Assembly (NCBI RefSeq): GCF_014850955.1
Contig: NZ_JACXSS010000001.1
Coordinates: forward strand, 372,001-436,000
Reading direction: 5' to 3'
From: Methylomonas albis
Lineage (GTDB): Bacteria; Pseudomonadota; Gammaproteobacteria; Methylococcales; Methylomonadaceae
Length of the DNA: 64,000 nucleotides
The notes beneath the pieces were generated by a model, which was not told the DNA's origin, made no database searches, and saw nothing but the letters and a program-made list of their open reading frames with translations. Positions 10,065-19,449 of the stretch are shown piece after piece (the first letter of the stretch is position 1; every line of letters starts with the position of its first letter). A program made the translations under genes and the position numbers.

Positions 10065-11164
10065 GGCGCGGTTGCTCGAGTTAGCGAATATGGGGTCGGG
10101 TCTATTTCGGTGGGGCGCTGCAATATCAGATCAGCCAACAGTTTTGCGGATGCCGGGCCCATCACCAAACCATTTCTAAAATGGCCGGCATTGATGCTGA
10201 GATTTTCAATGTCCGGGTGTTGGCCGATAGTCGGGATGCCTTGCGGGCTGCCCGGCCGCAAACCGGCCCAATGATGGCAAACCGGATAGTTTTTCAAGGT
10301 CGGCAGTAATTCCGTGGCGAATTGGTAAAGCTGCTGTTTGGCCTCTGCGGTGGTGATCTTGTTAAAGCCCGCCTGCTCCACGGTGCTGCCAGCGAGGATT
10401 TTGCCGTCGCGGCGCGGAATCAAATATTGATCGCCGCCCAATACCATATAAGACAAGGTGCTAGGGGTGGCGTCAAACAACAGCATCTGGCCTCTGACCG
10501 GCTGGATTTGCAAGTCTACCGGCCAGTCCGGCAATAAGTCCTGCATCAAATCGGTAGTCCAGGCGCCGGCGCTAATGATCAGATGTTGCGCGGAATAGCT
10601 CTTGTCGGCGGTTTCAATGTGCTCAACCTGGCGATTGGCAATGCTGATCTTGCGGACTTCGGTTGTATCCAGAAATTGTACGCCTGCTTGTATTAAATAA
10701 GCGTGGAGCGATTTTAATAGTCTTGGATTGCGGGCTTGGGCAATTTCCGGTAGCCATAACGCTTGGTCGTAATGGCTGGTAAACGGCGCTGTCAAGCTCG
10801 GCGCTGCCGGCTGGTAGTCGATGCCGTAGTGTTCGCACCATTGTATGGCTTGTTCATGGTCCGGATTTTGACAGATCAGCATGCCGCAGTCATACCACTC
10901 CGGATCAATGCCGGTAGCGGTGAGCAGTTCCTGGCTTAAGGCAGGGTATTTTTTTAAGCTGTTGACGGCTAATTCGGAGATGGCTGCGGCTTGTCGCCAG
11001 GGATAAATCGGCAGCAAAATACCGCCGCCAGCCCATGAGGATTCCAGGCCGGGTTTGGATTTGTCGAGGATGGTAACCTCACGGCCGGCAAGACGCAGTT
11101 CTCGGGCCGTTAGCAGGCCGCTGATGCCGCCGCCGATGATCAGAATATCCAGGTGTGTGGTCAT
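10061..11164 (-). CDS. thiO: Glycine oxidase ThiO (FAD-dependent)
   Basis: 367 residues. The FAD dinucleotide fold is at the N-terminus ([22 protein letters not shown]), followed by the family segment [16 protein letters not shown]. The C-terminal part has [18 protein letters not shown] and [20 protein letters not shown], characteristic of ThiO/DAO oxidases. It converts glycine to dehydroglycine for the thiazole half of thiamine. No other thiamine genes are adjacent; it shares a transcript with pyrD (ATGA overlap). Confidence 0.92.
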   Translation of the reverse strand: MTTHLDILIIGGGISGLLTARELRLAGREVTILDKSKPGLESSWAGGGILLPIYPWRQAAAISELAVNSLKKYPALSQELLTATGIDPEWYDCGMLICQNPDHEQAIQWCEHYGIDYQPAAPSLTAPFTSHYDQALWLPEIAQARNPRLLKSLHAYLIQAGVQFLDTTEVRKISIANRQVEHIETADKSYSAQHLIISAGAWTTDLMQDLLPDWPVDLQIQPVRGQMLLFDATPSTLSYMVLGGDQYLIPRRDGKILAGSTVEQAGFNKITTAEAKQQLYQFATELLPTLKNYPVCHHWAGLRPGSPQGIPTIGQHPDIENLSINAGHFRNGLVMGPASAKLLADLILQRPTEIDPTPYSLTRATAP

Positions 11165-11286
11165 GCAAATGCTGAGGAAAACGGGTGTAAAAAGGCTTTT
11201 TTAAGGTAACACGAAGCCGGCTTATTTAGATAGGGTTTGCCGATTGTCCTTGGATGTGTAAAAAAACAAATGGCTGTTGTTTATTT

Positions 11287-11314
11287 TTGACAAATATTGA
11301 TTATAGATTATAAA
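11287..11314 (+). promoter_or_regulatory. Sigma-70-type promoter for the outer-membrane protein gene
   Basis: In the 314-base gap 11165-11478, a perfect TTGACA at 11287-11292 is followed after 16 bases by TATAAA at 11309-11314. This predicts a leader of about 155 nt ahead of the start at 11479. The surrounding DNA is A/T rich. No terminator hairpin was recognised in the leader. Confidence 0.6.
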
Positions 11315-11478
11315 GTTTAGGTATCTTATTGATATAGAACAATGTTTTTAATCAAAAAAAATAGACTTAAAACTTGTAAGGCTGGTGGTTTGCTGCTATT
11401 ATTGCCCACGTGAAGAAATCCTGTGTTGCTATAAAGCTAATTCAGTCTAAACAATAACTACCCTTGGGGGGAACAACA

Positions 11479-12393
11479 ATGAGTTTTACTAAAACCAAAT
11501 TAGCGCTGGGCGTTGCCGCAGCGACTTTGACAATGGCCGGCGCAATGGTTGCCCCACAAGTTCAAGCAGCAGATTCCAAAGCTGAGCGTATAGCTGATTC
11601 TGCCGCTAGAAAAACCGAAGCGTTGGAAGCGCAAATGCAACAAATGGCTGATCAAATGCAAGCCATGCAAGCCGAATTGAGCCGCGTTAAATCTTCTTCT
11701 GCTAATGCTTCAACCGCCAATGCGAAAGTTCAAGAGCTGGACCAATGGATGGCGTCTGTTAAATCAACACCTGCTCAAGCGTCTGCAAAAGACAACTTGG
11801 TCGCGGTTCGTGGTGGTTGGTCGGCACTGGATCATGCTAGAGGTAATACCACTCTTTTAACAGACGGCAATTTGTTGTCAAATAACCGTAATAACGAAGG
11901 TTTTTACTTCGGTGGTGCGTTCGACTTCAATGTGAATAACGACTTGTTCGGCTTGATGGATGATACATCGTTCGCTATCGAATTGGGTGTTGAATATGCT
12001 CAATACGGTACAGGTACTAACGCATTGACAGACGGCACGCTTACTGCTTTGCAAACTGCCAACGGCAACACAATCGTTCTCAATGGTAAGTCTCCAAGAG
12101 CAACAGACGCTCGCTTGAGAATCAACGCATCTCCAAAAATTAAATTCATGCACGACAGCAAATTGCGTCCATGGATTATCCCGGTCGGTCTTGACATCAA
12201 CATCCTGGGTGTTCCGTCCAACGCGGTTTCTGTGTTGAATGCCGGTTTAAACTTCGGCGCCGGTGCTGAATACGATCTGTACAGAGGCATCGTGTTGGGT
12301 ACTGACGTGCGTTACCACTATTCAACCAGCAAACTGGACGGTACACCTACCGACGGTTTCAATGCTGGCGGCTACGTAGGTTTCAAATTCTAA
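11479..12393 (+). CDS. Outer-membrane beta-barrel protein with N-terminal coiled coil
   Basis: Start taken at ATG 11479, preceded by a GGGGGG purine run with good spacing (an upstream in-frame ATG at 11464 is less well placed). 304 residues: signal peptide ending near QVQAADS, then a Gln/Met/Glu-rich coiled coil (about residues 45-75), a Ser/Ala linker, and a C-terminal beta-barrel with alternating hydrophobic strands ending in Phe (GGYVGFKF), the usual outer-membrane insertion signal. Lower G+C, A/T-ending codons and its own strong promoter and terminator suggest high expression. Probably a porin or surface protein; exact function unknown. Confidence 0.75.
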   Translation: MSFTKTKLALGVAAATLTMAGAMVAPQVQAADSKAERIADSAARKTEALEAQMQQMADQMQAMQAELSRVKSSSANASTANAKVQELDQWMASVKSTPAQASAKDNLVAVRGGWSALDHARGNTTLLTDGNLLSNNRNNEGFYFGGAFDFNVNNDLFGLMDDTSFAIELGVEYAQYGTGTNALTDGTLTALQTANGNTIVLNGKSPRATDARLRINASPKIKFMHDSKLRPWIIPVGLDINILGVPSNAVSVLNAGLNFGAGAEYDLYRGIVLGTDVRYHYSTSKLDGTPTDGFNAGGYVGFKF

Positions 12394-12415
12394 TTTGACG
12401 CTTAGTTAGCACTCA

Positions 12416-12448
12416 AAAAGGGAAGGTGTTACAGCCTTCCCTTTTTTT
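12416..12448 (+). terminator. Rho-independent terminator
   Basis: An 11-bp perfect stem (aaaagggaagg / ccttccctttt) with an 8-base loop and a T tract lies just after the outer-membrane protein gene. Confidence 0.9.
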
Positions 12449-12462
12449 ATGGACAAAAAACA

Positions 12463-13407
12463 ATGAAAATCCTTTATCCGGACATTTCGCCGTATCACAC
12501 TTTTTTTCTTGAAACCGGCAGTGATCACCGGGTATATGTAGAGCAATCCGGTAATCCGGCCGGTATTCCCGCGATATTTTTGCACGGTGGGCCGTGTTCC
12601 GGCACCAAGCCGGATCACCGTCGATTTTTCGACCCCGAGCGCTACCGTGTCATTCTGATGGATCAGCGCGGATGCGGCTTGTCGGAGCCGTTTGGCGAAT
12701 TGCAAGGTAATACCACTCAGGATTTGCTGGCGGATATGGAGCGCATCCGCATTCAATTACGGATTGAAAAATGGTTGTTATTCGGCGGTTCCTGGGGCGG
12801 GACCTTGGCTTTGCTTTATGCTCAGCAGCATCCGAGTCAGGTGTTGGCAATGATCTTGCGCGGTGTGTTTTTGGCACGGCAGGCTGATATGGAATGGTTT
12901 CTGGGGAATGGCGTCAATAAAATCTACCCAGAGCGCTGGCAGATATTGTTGGATAATCTGCCCAATTTGCCGGACGCCAACGTCTTGGAGCGGTTTGTGG
13001 AGGCAATTTTCGGTGCCGATCAGGAAGCTGCTAAATGCGCTGCTCAACAATGGCAGGCCTGGAGCGGGCAAGTGGCTTTAGGGAATGACTATTTGGAGAG
13101 TATGGAGTCGGTTAACGAGCAGATGTTGCGGCAAGTGAAAATGGAATTGTCTTATGCCATTCATGATTATTTCATCCCCGAAAATCAAATCCTGGAACAC
13201 TGTGCGGCGTTACAGTCGATACCGGCTATCATCATTCATGGTCGAAACGATTTGACCTGTCCTGCGGAAGCCGGCTGGCGTCTGCATCAGACCTTACCAC
13301 AATCGCGTTACACAGTGTTGCCGAACGCCGGCCACATTGCGCGGGGCGAGGAAATGATCGACGCGTTGGTGTCGGCGACCGATGAAATGGCTAAACTTTT
13401 GGCGTAG
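12463..13407 (+). CDS. pip: Proline iminopeptidase (alpha/beta hydrolase)
   Basis: 314 residues, normal for bacterial Pip. The HGGP oxyanion motif (LHGGPCSG), DQRGCGLSEP and the nucleophile elbow GGSWGGT are the family hallmarks. Asp (HGRNDLTCP) and His (NAGHIARGEE) complete the catalytic triad. It removes N-terminal proline from peptides in the cytoplasm. It is the first gene after the terminator at 12416-12448 and is followed within 11 bases by ubiX, so they may be co-transcribed. Confidence 0.93.
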   Translation: MKILYPDISPYHTFFLETGSDHRVYVEQSGNPAGIPAIFLHGGPCSGTKPDHRRFFDPERYRVILMDQRGCGLSEPFGELQGNTTQDLLADMERIRIQLRIEKWLLFGGSWGGTLALLYAQQHPSQVLAMILRGVFLARQADMEWFLGNGVNKIYPERWQILLDNLPNLPDANVLERFVEAIFGADQEAAKCAAQQWQAWSGQVALGNDYLESMESVNEQMLRQVKMELSYAIHDYFIPENQILEHCAALQSIPAIIIHGRNDLTCPAEAGWRLHQTLPQSRYTVLPNAGHIARGEEMIDALVSATDEMAKLLA

Positions 13408-13418
13408 ACAAAGGCATT

Positions 13419-14000
13419 ATGAGCGACAAAAAACGACTGGTGATTGCGATGACCGGCGCTACCGGGGCCATTTATGGCATCAGGATGCTGCAAGTGTTGC
13501 GGGAGCGAGACGAATGGGAAACGCATCTGGTGATATCGTCCGCAGGTTTGGTCAATCTGAAATACGAGCTGGATATGGATAAGGCGGCGTTGTACGAGTT
13601 GGCGGATGTTACGCATGGCATAAACGACATTGCTTCTTGCATTGCCAGTGGTTCGTTCAAGACCGAGGGCGTGGTGATTGCGCCGTGCTCGATGAAAACG
13701 CTGGCAGCAGTGGCGCATGGGTTTGGCGATAACTTGATTTCCCGAGCGGCGGATGTGGCCTTAAAAGAGCGCCGTAAAACGGTGCTGGTGCCCCGCGAAA
13801 CGCCGTTAAATTTGGCGCATATTCGCAATATGGCCAGCGTGACTGAAATGGGCGGGATTATCTTTCCGCCGATGCCGGCCTTTTACAACAAGACCGATTC
13901 CGTGCGGGCGATGGTTGACGAGGGCGTAGGCCGAATCCTGGATATGTTTGGGGTTGATGCGGCGGGTCTCTACAAGCCTTGGGTCGGCTTGGGCGGTTAA
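13419..14000 (+). CDS. ubiX: Flavin prenyltransferase UbiX
   Basis: 193 residues, the usual length. The flavin-binding N-terminus (AMTGATGAIYGIRML), the PCSMKTLAA segment, and the C-terminal motif VLVPRETPLNLAHIRNM followed by GGIIFPPMPAFY are diagnostic of UbiX/Pad1. It makes prenylated FMN, the cofactor of UbiD-type decarboxylases in ubiquinone synthesis. No ubiD is in the window. Confidence 0.95.
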   Translation: MSDKKRLVIAMTGATGAIYGIRMLQVLRERDEWETHLVISSAGLVNLKYELDMDKAALYELADVTHGINDIASCIASGSFKTEGVVIAPCSMKTLAAVAHGFGDNLISRAADVALKERRKTVLVPRETPLNLAHIRNMASVTEMGGIIFPPMPAFYNKTDSVRAMVDEGVGRILDMFGVDAAGLYKPWVGLGG

Positions 14001-14058
14001 GATTTTATCGATCCTGGGTAAATACAGGGTTTTTGCCAAGTAAATAGTCGGTCTTCAA

Positions 14059-14087
14059 TTGACAGGGTGCCTTATTCTGATTTAGAG
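14059..14087 (+). promoter_or_regulatory. Possible promoter upstream of hps
   Basis: In the 222-base gap before hps, TTGACA at 14059-14064 is the best -35 match; the -10 element 16-17 bases further (tttaga/ttagag) is poor. Such a highly expressed gene must have a promoter here, but the match is not convincing on its own. Confidence 0.3.
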
Positions 14088-14222
14088 TTGCCGCACTCGC
14101 GAAAACTGCCCATCGACAAAGGCTTGCGGCGCTCTCGATTTAAAGACCAAAAAATGGGGCTTTGTTCGGGGGGTGGGTCTTAAAAACAATAACTGTAACT
14201 ATAACAATCGGAGCACATTAGT

Positions 14223-14870
14223 ATGGCAAGACCATTAATTCAAATGGCGTTGGACTCACTGGATTTCAACCAAACCGTTGCATTGGCTGATCAAGTAGCG
14301 CCTTATGTTGATATTTTTGAAATTGGTACACCTTGCATCAAGTACAACGGTATCAATCTGGTTAAAGAACTGAGACAACGTTTCCCAGATAAACTGTTGT
14401 TGGTTGACCTGAAAACTATGGACGCTGGCGAATACGAAGCGGGTGCTTTTTATGCTGCTGGCGCGGATATCTGCACCGTATTGGGCGTATCCGGTTTGGC
14501 TACTATCGCTGGTGTTATCAAAGCCGCGAAAAAACACGGTGCAGAAACTCAAATCGACTTGATCAACGTTGCCGACAAAGCAGATTGCGCTAGAGAGTCT
14601 GTCAAATTAGGCGCGCAAATCGTCGGTATTCACACCGGTCTGGATGCACAAGCAGCTGGACACACTCCATTTACCGATCTGAACGACATTGCTCGTTTGG
14701 GTCTGGGCGTCCGCATCTCTGTTGCTGGCGGTATCAAACAAGCCACTGTGCAACAAGTGGTTGAAGCTGGTGCAAACATCATCGTTGTTGGTGCTGCTAT
14801 CTACGGTGCACCGTCACCTGCTGAATCAGCCCGCGAAATTCGCGAATTGGTTGACGCTGCTGCAGTATAA
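14223..14870 (+). CDS. hps: 3-hexulose-6-phosphate synthase
   Basis: 215 residues, the family's normal length. The (beta/alpha)8 barrel shows the orotidine-decarboxylase-superfamily active-site signature DLKTMDAG (Asp-x-Lys-x-x-Asp) and the phosphate-binding VAGGIK and VVGAAIYG loops. It condenses formaldehyde with ribulose 5-phosphate, the entry step of the RuMP cycle and the main carbon-assimilation route of type I methanotrophs. An SD-like ggag precedes the ATG. Its own terminator-like hairpin separates it from tkt. The usual partner hexulose-phosphate isomerase (phi) is not next to it. Confidence 0.96.
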   Translation: MARPLIQMALDSLDFNQTVALADQVAPYVDIFEIGTPCIKYNGINLVKELRQRFPDKLLLVDLKTMDAGEYEAGAFYAAGADICTVLGVSGLATIAGVIKAAKKHGAETQIDLINVADKADCARESVKLGAQIVGIHTGLDAQAAGHTPFTDLNDIARLGLGVRISVAGGIKQATVQQVVEAGANIIVVGAAIYGAPSPAESAREIRELVDAAAV

Positions 14871-14905
14871 GCCAGCTTTGGCAATACCTATTATTAGGAA
14901 ATACT

Positions 14906-14938
14906 AAGGACGGGTGGTTAACGCCACTCGTCCTTTCG
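14906..14938 (+). terminator. Terminator-like hairpin between hps and tkt
   Basis: The arms aaggacgggtgg and ccactcgtcctt form a 12-bp stem (one G-T pair) around a ttaacg loop, followed by a short T-rich run. The weak T tract suggests partial termination, which would allow hps mRNA to exceed tkt mRNA. Confidence 0.7.
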
Positions 14939-15021
14939 TTCGTTATAACCCCCAGTTTTTACCGGGCACGGCCGATACTGAGCCGGCTCGCACAACAAGA
15001 TATTACAAAGGAGAATTAAAC

Positions 15022-17037
15022 ATGCCTTCGCGCCGAGACTTAGCGAACGCCATCCGCGCACTTAGCATGGACGCCGTACAGAAAGCCAACTCCGGGCACC
15101 CTGGTGCGCCGATGGGGATGGCTGACATCGCAGAAGTATTGTGGAACGATTTTCTGCAACACAACCCCAGCAACCCTAAATGGCCCAACCGCGACCGCTT
15201 CATCCTGTCCAACGGTCATGGTTCCATGCTGATTTATTCCTTGCTGCATTTGGCCGGCTACAATCTGCCTATTGAAGAACTGCAACAGTTCCGCCAACTG
15301 CACTCGCAAACCCCAGGCCACCCTGAATACGGCTACACCGACGGTGTCGAAACCACCACCGGTCCCCTGGGACAAGGCATCACCAATGCCGTGGGTTTCG
15401 CCTTGGCGGAACGTACTCTGGCCGGCCAATTCAACCGTCCCGGCCACGACATCGTCGACCACCATACCTACGTCTTCCTGGGTGACGGTTGCTTGATGGA
15501 AGGTATTTCTCACGAAGCCTGCTCATTGGCCGGCTCCATGAAACTGGGCAAACTGATCGCCTTCTACGACGACAACAACATCTCTATCGATGGTGAAGTG
15601 CGTGGTCACGGCAATGTCAGTGGTTGGTTCCTGGACGACACCCCAAAACGTTTCGAAGCCTATGGCTGGCACGTCATCCCTAAAGTCGACGGTCACGATG
15701 CCGAGGCAGTGAAAGCCGCCATCGAAGCCGCTAAAAAAGTCACCGACAAACCGACCATCATCTGCTGCCAAACCACCATCGGCTTCGGTTCGCCGAACAA
15801 ACAAGGCAAAGAAGAATGCCACGGTGCCGCCTTGGGCGAAGCGGAAATTGCACTCACCCGTGAAAACCTGGGTTGGCCGCATGCCCCGTTCGAGATTCCT
15901 GCCGACATCAAAGCCGGTTGGGATGGCAATGCCAAAGGTGCCAAACTCGAAAGCGACTGGAACGCCAAATTCGCGGCTTACCAGGCTGCACATCCGGCAC
16001 TGGCTGCCGAATTTGACCGTCGCGTCGTCAAAGGCCAACTGCCTGCCGACTGGGCCGAAAAATCCAACGCCTTCATCGCAGAGGTCAATGCCAAAGGCGA
16101 AACCATCGCCAGCCGCAAAGCCTCACAAAACACCCTGAACGGCTTTGGCCCCTTGCTGCCGGAACTGCTGGGCGGCTCCGCCGACTTGGCTGGCTCCAAC
16201 CTGACCCTGTGGTCCGGTTGCAAAGACGTCAACGCCGCCGGACACGATGGCAACTACATCTACTACGGTGTGCGTGAATTCGGCATGTCCGCCATCATGA
16301 ACGGCCTTGTTTTGCACGGCGGCTTCAAACCCTACGGCGCCACCTTCCTGATGTTCAGCGAATACGCCCGTAACGCCCTGCGCATGGCCGCATTGATGAA
16401 AATCCCGACCATCTTCGTCTACACCCACGACTCAATCGGCCTAGGCGAAGACGGCCCGACCCACCAACCCGTCGAACAAACCGCCACCCTGCGCATGATC
16501 CCCAACATGCAAGTCTGGCGTCCGTGCGATGCAGTGGAATCGGCCGTGAGCTGGAAAGCTGCCATCGAACGTCAAGACGGCCCCAGCACCCTGATCTTCT
16601 CCCGTCAAAACCTGCCGCACGTGGCTCGCAGCCAAGCGCAGATTGACGCGATCAGCCGAGGTGGCTACATCCTGAAAGACAGTGACGGCGCACCGGAAGC
16701 GATCATCATCGCCACCGGCTCCGAAGTCGAATTGGCGATCAAAGCTGCCGAAGCGCTCACCGCGAAAGGCAAAAAAATCCGCGTGGTTTCCCTGCCGTCC
16801 ACCAACGTCTTCGAAGCCCAAGAGCAAGCCTACAAAGACAGCGTGTTGCCGCCTAGCGTGACCAAACGTGTCGTGGTAGAAGCGGGTGTGACCGACAGCT
16901 GGTGGAAATATGCCGGCAGCGCGGGTAGAGTCATAGGATTGGACCGTTTCGGCGAATCGGCCCCGGCAGGTCAACTCTTCAAAGAGTTCGGCTTTACCGT
17001 GGACAATGTCGTCGCTAATGTGGAAGCTGTGCTTTAA
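15022..17037 (+). CDS. tkt: Transketolase
   Basis: Start set at ATG 15022, which has an excellent AAAGGAG ribosome site and opens the conserved [16 protein letters not shown]; the frame is open upstream to 14914 through the terminator hairpin. The 671-residue product has the TPP-binding GDGCLMEG motif, [11 protein letters not shown], and the pyrimidine-domain segment [19 protein letters not shown]. It rearranges sugar phosphates to regenerate ribulose 5-phosphate, matching its position after hps. Cytoplasmic, two-domain plus C-terminal transketolase domain of normal size. Confidence 0.97.
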   Translation: MPSRRDLANAIRALSMDAVQKANSGHPGAPMGMADIAEVLWNDFLQHNPSNPKWPNRDRFILSNGHGSMLIYSLLHLAGYNLPIEELQQFRQLHSQTPGHPEYGYTDGVETTTGPLGQGITNAVGFALAERTLAGQFNRPGHDIVDHHTYVFLGDGCLMEGISHEACSLAGSMKLGKLIAFYDDNNISIDGEVRGHGNVSGWFLDDTPKRFEAYGWHVIPKVDGHDAEAVKAAIEAAKKVTDKPTIICCQTTIGFGSPNKQGKEECHGAALGEAEIALTRENLGWPHAPFEIPADIKAGWDGNAKGAKLESDWNAKFAAYQAAHPALAAEFDRRVVKGQLPADWAEKSNAFIAEVNAKGETIASRKASQNTLNGFGPLLPELLGGSADLAGSNLTLWSGCKDVNAAGHDGNYIYYGVREFGMSAIMNGLVLHGGFKPYGATFLMFSEYARNALRMAALMKIPTIFVYTHDSIGLGEDGPTHQPVEQTATLRMIPNMQVWRPCDAVESAVSWKAAIERQDGPSTLIFSRQNLPHVARSQAQIDAISRGGYILKDSDGAPEAIIIATGSEVELAIKAAEALTAKGKKIRVVSLPSTNVFEAQEQAYKDSVLPPSVTKRVVVEAGVTDSWWKYAGSAGRVIGLDRFGESAPAGQLFKEFGFTVDNVVANVEAVL

Positions 17038-17052
17038 TAGGCGCTAAGTAAA

Positions 17053-17090
17053 AGGCTTGCCGGTACCGATGGTGCCGGCAAGCCTGTCTT
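17053..17090 (+). terminator. Rho-independent terminator after tkt
   Basis: The stem aggcttgccggtacc / ggtgccggcaagcct has 15 pairs (one G-T) with a 3-base loop, followed by tgtcttt. Confidence 0.85.
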
Positions 17091-17114
17091 TAATCAATAG
17101 AGTAAGGTGGAATT

Positions 17115-17393
17115 ATGATAAACACGCAATTGATTAAGAAGTTTTTAACGGGCTTGCTGTTGACCGTATCGGCTGTTGCCAGTGCCCAGGAATATCCTGC
17201 CGCGGATTTTCAACCCAAGGTTCTCTACAGAGATCCTGCTATTGCGGAAGTAGCAAAGGCAAGTTCGCCTACCGCTGCTACGAGTACCAGCAATATGCCT
17301 TGTGTCCAGCAGCAAGAAGCTCCCGAGGTTGATGCAAAATATCCGGCAGCCAGTTTTCAGCCTAAAGTAGTATTCAGCGCAGCGGGTTCCTAG
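17115..17393 (+). CDS. Small secreted protein with two YPAA-FQPKV motifs
   Basis: 92 residues. A signal peptide (about 1-25, ending SAVASAQ) is followed by the motif YPAADFQPKVLY (27-38). After a Ser/Thr/Ala-rich linker the motif returns as YPAASFQPKVVF (76-87). There is one Cys in the mature part. The ribosome site AAGGTGG precedes the ATG. The family is not recognised. It lies 80 bases upstream of the TGVAKYL-repeat gene with no terminator between, so the two may be functionally linked. Confidence 0.7.
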   Translation: MINTQLIKKFLTGLLLTVSAVASAQEYPAADFQPKVLYRDPAIAEVAKASSPTAATSTSNMPCVQQQEAPEVDAKYPAASFQPKVVFSAAGS

Positions 17394-17472
17394 TATTTTT
17401 AGGCCATACCGTGAATTTGATGAACTCGTCGTCTAGACACATAACAATTATTACATTCAGGAGTATTCTCAA

Positions 17473-18855
17473 ATGGCAACAAACAGTTTGATGAATAGCT
17501 TATTCGGCTTTTTGTTCGGCAATTCGAGCAGTAGTGATAGTCGGTCGGAAGCTTATTCTCGTGTCGACAGCGAAGAAGCGCAATTGACCGGTGTAGCCCG
17601 TTATCTGCAAAAACTTGAGCCGCCCAAGCCGGAATTGGACGAAAACGGTCAGCCTTTGACAGGTGTGGCGAAATATCTGGCTTTACAAGCGCAATTGGAA
17701 AAAGCCCGGCAAGCGGCCGAAGAGATAGTGGTTGCTGAGCCGGTTGTTGAGGAAATTGAAGAAGAAATTGACGAGGTTGAAGAAATTATCGAAGAACTGG
17801 CTGAGAGCGAGCCGGTTGTTACCGGTGTTGATAAGTATTTGACTCAGCAGCAGGCGAATCCGGTTACTCGGGTAGCGAAATATCTGATTAAACAGTCGAT
17901 TTTGTCCAAAGAGGCGCCGGTAACCGGTGTTTCCAAATACATCACCAAAAATGATCGCGAAGATCATATGGTTACCAACGTTGCTAAATATGTGATTCGG
18001 CAAAATCTGCAGTCAGGCTCAACGCCGCTGGTTACAGGGGTTGCTAAGTACGTATTGAAGCAAGACGTGTTGGCAAAAGACGTACCAATCGCAACAGGTG
18101 TAAGCAAATACGTCACCAAGCAAGCCTTATTGGCAAAGGATGCACCGTTAGTAACGGGTGTTGCTAAATATGTCGCGCAACAGGAACGCTTATTGAAAGA
18201 GCAAGCACCTTTGACTGGTGTTGCGAAATTTCTAGCTGAGCAGGCGACGGCGGACAGAAAAGCGGCGGCGGCGGCTTTAATTGCTCGATATGTCGCGGCG
18301 GACCTTATAGCTCAACAGGAAAAAGCGGAGGCACAGTTGAATCATGAACAAAATATTCAGCAAGAATTGGCCGAGGAATTGGCCTTTGAGGGTTCTGCAG
18401 TAGAACGTTATCTTGCTAGACAGGCTGCGTCTGCTCAGCAAGCGCCAAAACCCACCGGGGTGGCGAAATACTTGGCTAAACAGTTGCAACTGCAAAGTCA
18501 GGTCGAGCCCTTAACCGGCGTTGCCCGTTATCTTGCCAAGCAAGCAATATTGGCGAGACAGTTGCCGCCGCTGACCGGTGTCAGCAAGTATTTAGCTAAG
18601 CAAATATTGTCGCAAAAGCCTGCTGCCGAATTGAGCTCAGTTAGTCGATATGTCACTAAACACGAGTTGCAAGATAAGGATTCGAAAGAACTGACCGGTG
18701 TTGCTAGATATATGTCAAGACAGGATACATTGGCAAAAGATGCGCCGGGTGTGTCTGGCGTGGCGCGTTACATGGCCAAGCAGGCCTTGCAATCCAAAGA
18801 TGCAGTTGTGGCTAGAACCACCGGTGTTGAGAAATACTTACGTAAACAAGCGTAG
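17473..18855 (+). CDS. Repeat protein made of about 18 TGVAKYL-type units
   Basis: 460 residues of no recognised family. After a short N-terminus (MNSLFGFLFGNSSSSDSR) nearly the whole chain is tandem units of about 19-21 residues with the core [LV]TGV[AS][KR]Y[LVIM]xKQ followed by a charged, Ala/Leu-rich spacer often ending KDAP. An acidic stretch near residues 88-115 (VEEIEEEIDEVEEIIEEL) and a helical, diverged stretch near 265-310 interrupt the array. No signal peptide is obvious, so it is likely cytoplasmic. The units look like amphipathic helices with a basic and aromatic face, which suggests scaffold or membrane binding; function unknown. AGGAG precedes the start. Confidence 0.8.
   Translation: MATNSLMNSLFGFLFGNSSSSDSRSEAYSRVDSEEAQLTGVARYLQKLEPPKPELDENGQPLTGVAKYLALQAQLEKARQAAEEIVVAEPVVEEIEEEIDEVEEIIEELAESEPVVTGVDKYLTQQQANPVTRVAKYLIKQSILSKEAPVTGVSKYITKNDREDHMVTNVAKYVIRQNLQSGSTPLVTGVAKYVLKQDVLAKDVPIATGVSKYVTKQALLAKDAPLVTGVAKYVAQQERLLKEQAPLTGVAKFLAEQATADRKAAAAALIARYVAADLIAQQEKAEAQLNHEQNIQQELAEELAFEGSAVERYLARQAASAQQAPKPTGVAKYLAKQLQLQSQVEPLTGVARYLAKQAILARQLPPLTGVSKYLAKQILSQKPAAELSSVSRYVTKHELQDKDSKELTGVARYMSRQDTLAKDAPGVSGVARYMAKQALQSKDAVVARTTGVEKYLRKQA
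17584..18852 (+). repeat. Protein-level tandem repeats (about 18 units of about 60 bp)
   Basis: The repeats are visible mainly at the amino-acid level; codons for the core TGVAKY differ between units, so the array is old and under selection for protein sequence rather than a recent DNA expansion. Unit cores occur roughly every 57-66 bases, with one longer diverged section near 18250-18400. Confidence 0.85.
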
Positions 18856-18864
18856 CTGTAGCTG

Positions 18865-18903
18865 AAAAAGCCGGCGTCTCTTAGTTGAGGTGCCGGCTTT
18901 TTT
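18865..18903 (+). terminator. Rho-independent terminator
   Basis: The stem aaaagccggcgtctc / gaggtgccggctttt with loop ttagtt and a T tract follows the repeat-protein gene. Confidence 0.9.
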
Positions 18904-19037
18904 ATGTGTGTTAGTTTCATGGCGCTGTGCTTGTGATTTGAGGATGAAAGGCGCTGCCGGTAGGCGATGGATTTATGCGGTGCTCCTAAATCTGTATTAT
19001 CATGACTTCCTACAATTAAATTTTTGCAGGGATTTTA

Positions 19038-19391
19038 ATGTGTCGATTATTGGGTTTTAACTTGATGCTGTTTTTGTCGGCCTTTGCTTTTGCCGCAGAC
19101 CCGGCGTCCAATGAATTGGCGCCTGTACCGGAGCCGCCCGATCTGCCTGCGCCGGTGCAGTCCGGAGAAGAGATGGAGCCGGACATTACCATCATTCGTA
19201 AAGGCAAAGACACCATTCAAGAGTTTCGCCGTGGCGGTAAGCTATACATGGTGAAAATCCAGCCCCAGGTAGGGCCGGCTTACTATATGCTGGATACTAA
19301 CGGCGACGAACAGATGGACGTGAAAAAAAACGACTTGGATGAAAACACCAATATCAATAAATGGACTCTGTTCGAATGGGATTTTAACTAA
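19038..19391 (+). CDS. DUF2782 family protein, exported
   Basis: 117 residues. The N-terminal signal peptide (about 1-20, ending AFAADP) and Pro-rich linker are followed by the conserved DUF2782 core EPDITIIRKGKDTIQEFRRG, then YMVKIQP and a DTNGDEQMD turn. Members are small periplasmic proteins found in gammaproteobacteria with no assigned role. The gene stands alone after the terminator at 18865-18903. Confidence 0.8.
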   Translation: MCRLLGFNLMLFLSAFAFAADPASNELAPVPEPPDLPAPVQSGEEMEPDITIIRKGKDTIQEFRRGGKLYMVKIQPQVGPAYYMLDTNGDEQMDVKKNDLDENTNINKWTLFEWDFN

Positions 19392-19449
19392 GCGGGTGCT
19401 CGAAGCCGATTCAGCGAATTGGATGCGTGTTGCGGTATCGTCTGTAGAT

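Noticed and set aside
17584-18852. CRISPR-like array
   Set aside because: Repeats are conserved as protein, not as identical DNA, have no unique spacers of fixed length, and lie in one long reading frame.
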